Positions 60,436 to 64,000 of a stretch of 64,000 nucleotides of DNA are shown one piece after another (position 1 is the stretch's first letter; every line of letters begins with the position of its first letter). Source of the DNA: Rhodococcus pseudokoreensis (GTDB taxonomy: Bacteria; Actinomycetota; Actinomycetes; Mycobacteriales; Mycobacteriaceae). The notes beneath the pieces were generated by a model. It was not told the origin of the DNA. It made no database searches and was given only the letters and a program-made list of their open reading frames with translations. The position numbers and the translations under genes were made by a program. The stretch is from the NCBI RefSeq assembly GCF_017068395.1, contig NZ_CP070619.1, forward strand, positions 2,294,001 through 2,358,000, given 5' to 3'.

Positions 60436-61602
60436 CGTGCGCAGGCCCGCGGCCGTGCCCGCCAGCACCTCGTGGACGCCGTTTCCGGTGTGCTTCCAGG
60501 AGAATTCACCGGCCCGGACGCGCGCCTTCTCGCCGAGCACCGTGCGGGTCTCGGGCTCGAGCAGGAGCGTCTTGACCGCCGCGGTCAGGTCGGCGACGTC
60601 GGCCGTCGCCGCTTCCGCGCTGCCGACCAGAACGCCGGTCACGCCGTCGACGATCGAATCCGTCAGGCCCTTGGAGCTGCGGTAGCCGACGGTCGGGACG
60701 CCGTGCTGCGCGGCCTCGATGACGGCGAGACCCCAGCCCTCCTTGCGGGACGGCATCACGTGCACCCAGGACTGCGACAGCAACTGGTGTTTGCGGGTCT
60801 CGTCGACGTGCCCGTGGAACGTGACGGCGTCGCCGATGCCCAGTTCGTGCGCGCGGTCGCGGAGGTTCTGCTCCCACCAGCCGCCGCCGATGACGTCGAG
60901 GTGCACGTCGGCGATCGTGGGGCGCAGGGCGGCGACGGCCTCGAGGGCGTCCTCGATCTGCTTGTGCGGCACGAGCCGTGACAGCACGCACACACTGGGG
61001 TGCGCGGTCCTCGTGTCGGCTCCGCCGATCTCCACGTCGAGGGGGATGTCGTCGGCGCCGTTGCGCACCACCGCGATCCGCTCGCGCTCCACTCCCAGTT
61101 CGACGAGTTCGTCGGCGGAGGGCAGCGACACGGTGAGGTACTGGTCGTCGCGATGCGTGCGCGGCGACAGCCGGGATTCCACCCACCAGCCGATCTTGCC
61201 CATCAAGCGGCCTGCCACCGGCCACTGCTCGCGGTGGCAGTGATGGACGAGCAGCGTCACGGGTGCGCCTGCGACGACGCGGGAGAAGAACGGGATGCCG
61301 TTCTGGGTGTCGATGACGGCGTCGGGCCGGATGCCGCGGAGCGGCCCGAAACCGAGCCGGCCGGCGGCGATCGCGGCGAGGGCGCGGGGGTAGACGCTGT
61401 ACCGTCCGCCCGCCCGGCTGATCTCGATGCCGTCGACGGTCTCCTTCTTGGCGGCGCCGCGGTAACCGGCTGTGCGGAGGGTGACCTTGATTCCCCGCGC
61501 CGCGAGCTGCGCGCCGACCTCCTCGAGGTACCGCTCACTGCCGCCACCCTGCGGGTGACCGGTGTCGCGCCAGCAGAGCAGCAGAACCTCTCGCACGTTC
61601 AT
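60376..61602 (-). CDS. GT4-family glycosyltransferase (Rv0225-like)
   Basis: The 408-residue protein starts at ATG 61602 behind AGGAGTTC. GT-B features: N-terminal PQGGGSERYLEEVGAQLAARG, the middle VCVLSRLVPHKQIEDALEAVA, and the nucleotide-sugar loop MPSRKEGWGLAVIEAAQHGVPTVGY with E-x7-E. It transfers a sugar from a nucleotide donor on the cytoplasmic side, likely for an envelope lipid or glycan. It is convergent with and overlaps the large membrane protein, and it diverges from the methyltransferase. Confidence 0.88.
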   Translation of the reverse strand: MNVREVLLLCWRDTGHPQGGGSERYLEEVGAQLAARGIKVTLRTAGYRGAAKKETVDGIEISRAGGRYSVYPRALAAIAAGRLGFGPLRGIRPDAVIDTQNGIPFFSRVVAGAPVTLLVHHCHREQWPVAGRLMGKIGWWVESRLSPRTHRDDQYLTVSLPSADELVELGVERERIAVVRNGADDIPLDVEIGGADTRTAHPSVCVLSRLVPHKQIEDALEAVAALRPTIADVHLDVIGGGWWEQNLRDRAHELGIGDAVTFHGHVDETRKHQLLSQSWVHVMPSRKEGWGLAVIEAAQHGVPTVGYRSSKGLTDSIVDGVTGVLVGSAEAATADVADLTAAVKTLLLEPETRTVLGEKARVRAGEFSWKHTGNGVHEVLAGTAAGLRTSGLVSPALARPGLEHARAE

Positions 61603-61755
61603 GAACTCCTGTGGTCGGTGCGGTACTCGTGGTCTCGGGGCGGGACGTTCCGCGCGGTAGTCCCCGAACACCCTATCGGTCGTATTCCGCCGGATGTTGC
61701 AGCCACCGCGCACGGATTGCCGTCCCGGGGGCTGCACTCGCTAAGGTTCAGTCTC

Positions 61756-62526
61756 GTGACGACGCCTCCCGTGACCCGGCGATTCGGTCGACGGGCAACC
61801 CTGAAGAGGTCGTTCGGCCTGCTCAGCGACTTCCGGCACGAACAGACCGCGCCCGACCTGTTCTACGGCGCCCTCGCCCGCGACTCCGTCGAACTGATCG
61901 GCGACCTGTGGGGCGGTCTGACCGACACGGATCTCACCGGTACGACGGTCCTCGACGTCGGCGGCGGCCCCGGCTACTTCGCGGACGTGTTCCAGCAGGC
62001 CGGTGCCCGGTACGTCCCGGTGGAACCGGATCCGTCCGAGATGCACGCCGCGGGGCTCGCGGTGGGCGGCGCCGTGCGTGGGTCGGGGCTGGCGCTGCCG
62101 TTCCGCACGTCGTCGGTGGACGTCTGCTTCTCCTCCAACGTCGCCGAGCACGTCAGCGAACCGTGGGCAATGGCGGAGGAGATGATCCGCGTGACGAAAC
62201 CCGGTGGCCTGATGGTGCTGTCGTACACGTTGTGGTGGGGCCCGTTCGGCGGTCACGAGACCGGGCCGTGGCATGCACTGGGCGGCGAGTACGCCGCCCG
62301 GCGTTACCTGCGCAAAAATGGCCGCGATCCCAAGAACCGTTACGGTGTGTCCCTGTTCAAAGTGGGTGCGGCCGACGGGCTTCGGTGGGCCCGGCGCACC
62401 CCGGACGCGGACCTGCTGGCCGCGTTCCCGCGCTATCACCCGCGCTGGGCGTGGTGGATGGTGCGGGTTCCCGGACTGCGCGAGTTCCTGGTGAGCAACC
62501 TCGTTCTCGTGATGCGGAAGCGCTGA
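61756..62526 (+). CDS. SAM-dependent methyltransferase (Rv0224c-like)
   Basis: The protein has 256 residues from GTG 61756, matching the usual length for the Rv0224c group. Motif I is VLDVGGGPGYFADVFQQAGARYVPVEPD, then FRTSSVDVCFSSNVAEHVSEPWAMAEEMIRVTKPGGLMVLSYTLWW, a clear Methyltransf_11 fold. The target is unknown; placement next to glycosyltransferase genes suggests a glycolipid or polysaccharide. It is followed by the ROK kinase with a 2-base gap. Confidence 0.85.
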   Translation: MTTPPVTRRFGRRATLKRSFGLLSDFRHEQTAPDLFYGALARDSVELIGDLWGGLTDTDLTGTTVLDVGGGPGYFADVFQQAGARYVPVEPDPSEMHAAGLAVGGAVRGSGLALPFRTSSVDVCFSSNVAEHVSEPWAMAEEMIRVTKPGGLMVLSYTLWWGPFGGHETGPWHALGGEYAARRYLRKNGRDPKNRYGVSLFKVGAADGLRWARRTPDADLLAAFPRYHPRWAWWMVRVPGLREFLVSNLVLVMRKR

Positions 62527-62528
62527 CC

Positions 62529-63416
62529 GTGGTCGCGCTGGCACTCGACGTCGGCGGCACCAAGATCGCCGCCGGGACCGTCGACGCGGACGGCACGGTG
62601 CCGCACCCGGTGACCACTCCCACGCCGGCAACCGGAGTCGCGGACTGTTGCGCCGCCCTGCTGCGCGAGGTCGCGGGAGACGCGACGATCACGTCGGTCG
62701 GCATCGCGTGCGCGGGACCGGTCGACACGGTTGCCGGCACCGTGTCGCCCATCAACATCGGCGAGTGGGCCGGCGGATTCGGCCTGGTCGGCGCCGTGCA
62801 GGACCTGTTCCCCGGCGTCCCCGCGCGACTGGCGATGGACGGCGCCGCGGCCGCGCTCGGCGAGCATCGCCACGGTGCCGGTCGCGGCGCCCCGGACCTG
62901 CTGAGTCTCGTCGTGTCCACGGGCATCGGCGGCGGGGTGATCCTCGGCGGCCGGATCGCCACCGGCCGGACCGGCAATGCGGGACACATCGGTCACATGG
63001 TGGTTCCTGGCGGAACCGACCCGTGCACGTGCGGCGGGGTCGGGTGCCTGGAGACGGTCGCCAGCGGACCGTCGTCCGTGCGCTGGGCCCGCTCCCGCGG
63101 ATGGCGCGGGACGACGGGCGTCGAACTGGCGCGGGCCGCCGCGGACGGTGACGAGGTCGCGGTGGCCGCCCTCGACCGCGCGGGGACCGCACTGGGGCAG
63201 GCCATCGCGTCGGCCGCGGCCCTTCTCGACGTCGATCTCGCGGTGATCGGCGGCGGATTCGCGCAGGCCGGGCCCCCGTTGTGGGATCCGATGCGCCGGG
63301 CCGCGGCCCGTCACGCCCGGTTGTCCTTCGTCGCCGATCTGCGGGTGGTACCCGCGGAACTCGGCGCCTCCGGCACGCTCGTCGGGGCGGCAGTCCTGGC
63401 CGCCGGCGAGGGCTGA
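62529..63416 (+). CDS. ROK-family sugar kinase
   Basis: The 295-residue protein starts at GTG 62529. Phosphate-1 motif LALDVGGTKIAAGTVD, catalytic region VGIACAGPVDTVAGTVSPINIGEW, and the ROK zinc site GHMVVPGGTDPCTCGGVGCLE are complete. It phosphorylates a hexose such as glucose or N-acetylmannosamine with ATP. There is no helix-turn-helix, so it is an enzyme and not a repressor. The tight spacing after the methyltransferase indicates co-transcription. Confidence 0.88.
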   Translation: MVALALDVGGTKIAAGTVDADGTVPHPVTTPTPATGVADCCAALLREVAGDATITSVGIACAGPVDTVAGTVSPINIGEWAGGFGLVGAVQDLFPGVPARLAMDGAAAALGEHRHGAGRGAPDLLSLVVSTGIGGGVILGGRIATGRTGNAGHIGHMVVPGGTDPCTCGGVGCLETVASGPSSVRWARSRGWRGTTGVELARAAADGDEVAVAALDRAGTALGQAIASAAALLDVDLAVIGGGFAQAGPPLWDPMRRAAARHARLSFVADLRVVPAELGASGTLVGAAVLAAGEG

Positions 63417-63449
63417 CGCAGCGGAATCTCCTCACCTGTTCCGAAATTC

Positions 63450-63463
63450 TGTAACGTGTTCTA
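63450..63463 (+). promoter_or_regulatory. KstR-type operator
   Basis: TGTAACGTGTTCTA matches the published KstR consensus TnnAACnnGTTnnA at every fixed position. It lies 40 bases before the phosphotransferase start, in the promoter position. KstR represses sterol-catabolism genes in rhodococci and mycobacteria. Confidence 0.65.
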
Positions 63464-63502
63464 GTGTTCAGGGTCACACCACGTTCAGGAGAGGAGGTGA
63501 CC

Positions 63503-64000
63503 GTGAGCACGAGCGCAACCCGATCTGCCGACGACTCCGATCACCAATCCGAGGTCGCCAGGCCCAGTGACTCCCGTCGCGATCCGGAGGTGCTGCGGGC
63601 GGCCCTGCAACGCTGGCTCGCCACGCAACTGCCGGCCGACACCGCACCCGAAGTCACGCACGTCCACCTCCCCGACGCCAACGGCATGTCGAGCGAGACC
63701 ATCCTGTTCGACGCCACCTGGTCGGGCGAGGTGCACCCGCTGGTCGCACGCGTCGCGCCCGCCGACACGACGATGCCCGTCTTCCCCGACTACGACCTCG
63801 ACGGACAGTTCCAGGCGATGACGCAGGTCCGGGAGCACTCCGCCGTCCCGGTCCCGGTCGTCTACTGGTCCGAACCCGATCCCGGACCGCTGGGCGCCCC
63901 GTTCTTCGTCATGGCCCGCGTGTCCGGGCAGGTCCCGCCGGACGTGATGCCCTACAACTTCGGGTCGTGGGTGACGGAGGCGACCGAGGAGCAGCGCGCG
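63503..64000 (+). CDS. APH-type phosphotransferase family protein (5' part)
   Basis: The gene runs off the window; 166 codons are visible. GTG 63503 follows a very strong AGGAGGTGA. The N-terminal lobe of the aminoglycoside-phosphotransferase/choline-kinase fold is visible: RAALQRWLATQL, LPDANGMSSETILFDATWSG, HPLVARVAP (the ATP lysine position is an arginine here), and APFFVMARVSGQVPP. Related actinobacterial proteins act with acyl-CoA or sterol metabolism, not drug resistance. The KstR site upstream supports that link. Catalytic HGD and metal residues would lie beyond the window. Confidence 0.75.
   Translation, partial: MSTSATRSADDSDHQSEVARPSDSRRDPEVLRAALQRWLATQLPADTAPEVTHVHLPDANGMSSETILFDATWSGEVHPLVARVAPADTTMPVFPDYDLDGQFQAMTQVREHSAVPVPVVYWSEPDPGPLGAPFFVMARVSGQVPPDVMPYNFGSWVTEATEEQRA

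Noticed and set aside
1..64000. tRNA, rRNA or CRISPR arrays
   Set aside because: No clover-leaf-like blocks with TTCGAAT-type arms and CCA ends, no rRNA sequence, and no regularly spaced repeats were seen on either strand.
63503..64000. An aminoglycoside-resistance gene
   Set aside because: The fold is APH-like, but the acyl-CoA/lipid-linked branch, the KstR operator and the chromosomal setting argue against drug resistance; the catalytic end is outside the window.

Overview
The window is GC-rich actinobacterial chromosome and looks like a Rhodococcus of the jostii/opacus type. Evidence is the codon use, a mycolyltransferase/antigen-85-like enzyme, the arabinan transferase AftD, and a gene order from about 35.5 to 62.5 kb that follows, as I recall it, the Mycobacterium tuberculosis Rv0244c to Rv0224c neighbourhood (fadE5, fadA2, fabG4, htdX, a TetR gene, lpqI, a DUF2613 gene, aftD, an acyltransferase, a DUF3068 gene, a large membrane protein, a glycosyltransferase, a methyltransferase). 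The species call is inference. No rRNA, tRNA or CRISPR array was seen.

Layout. 1-6.9 kb: the end of a sugar-nucleotide gene and a deoxysugar C-methyltransferase, a receptor-type Ser/Thr kinase, a single-PAS protein, a stand-alone LigD-type primase/polymerase, a MOSC-reductase-ferredoxin fusion and a small secreted proline-tailed protein. 7.0-18.6 kb: ten minus-strand genes with short gaps or overlaps. They run AurF-like diiron oxygenase, flavin monooxygenase, XdhC, then coxM-coxS-coxL of a form I aerobic CO dehydrogenase (active-site motif AYACSFR), a second XdhC with a YHS tail, the MoxR ATPase CoxD, CoxG and the VWA protein CoxE. A TetR gene diverges from the head of the array. 19.4-33.4 kb: small regulatory and metabolic modules, including ArsR/SRPBCC, a SigD-like sigma factor, ArfB, a mycolyltransferase, two paralogous secreted HNH (DUF1524) proteins, an FMN-dependent alpha-hydroxy-acid oxidase, a hydrolase/TetR/P450 group, a phosphodiesterase-type protein, a DUF3060 lipoprotein and FabH.

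33.6-45.6 kb: a DUF4185 secreted protein, a methyltransferase and the fatty-acid block fadE5 / fadA2 / fabG4-htdX / TetR. Between fadE5 and fadA2 lie an AbiEi-like gene bracketed by two hairpin repeats and a VanW-type membrane protein. Four related palindromes (TTAC...GTAA type) stand upstream of fabH, fadE5, fadA2/fabG4 and the TetR gene itself, which suggests a small local lipid regulon. 45.7-47.4 kb: a complete IS1380-family element with CTAG target duplication, inserted exactly at the lpqI stop codon, which survives.

47.4-64 kb: LpqI, a universal stress protein, isochorismate synthase, then cell-envelope genes (DUF2613 protein, AftD, acyltransferase, DUF3068 protein, flippase-like protein, large GT-C-like membrane protein, glycosyltransferase, methyltransferase), a ROK sugar kinase, and the start of an APH-type phosphotransferase behind an exact match to the KstR operator consensus. 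Strong hairpin terminators separate most convergent pairs. All functional calls come from reading motifs by eye; no database search was run.
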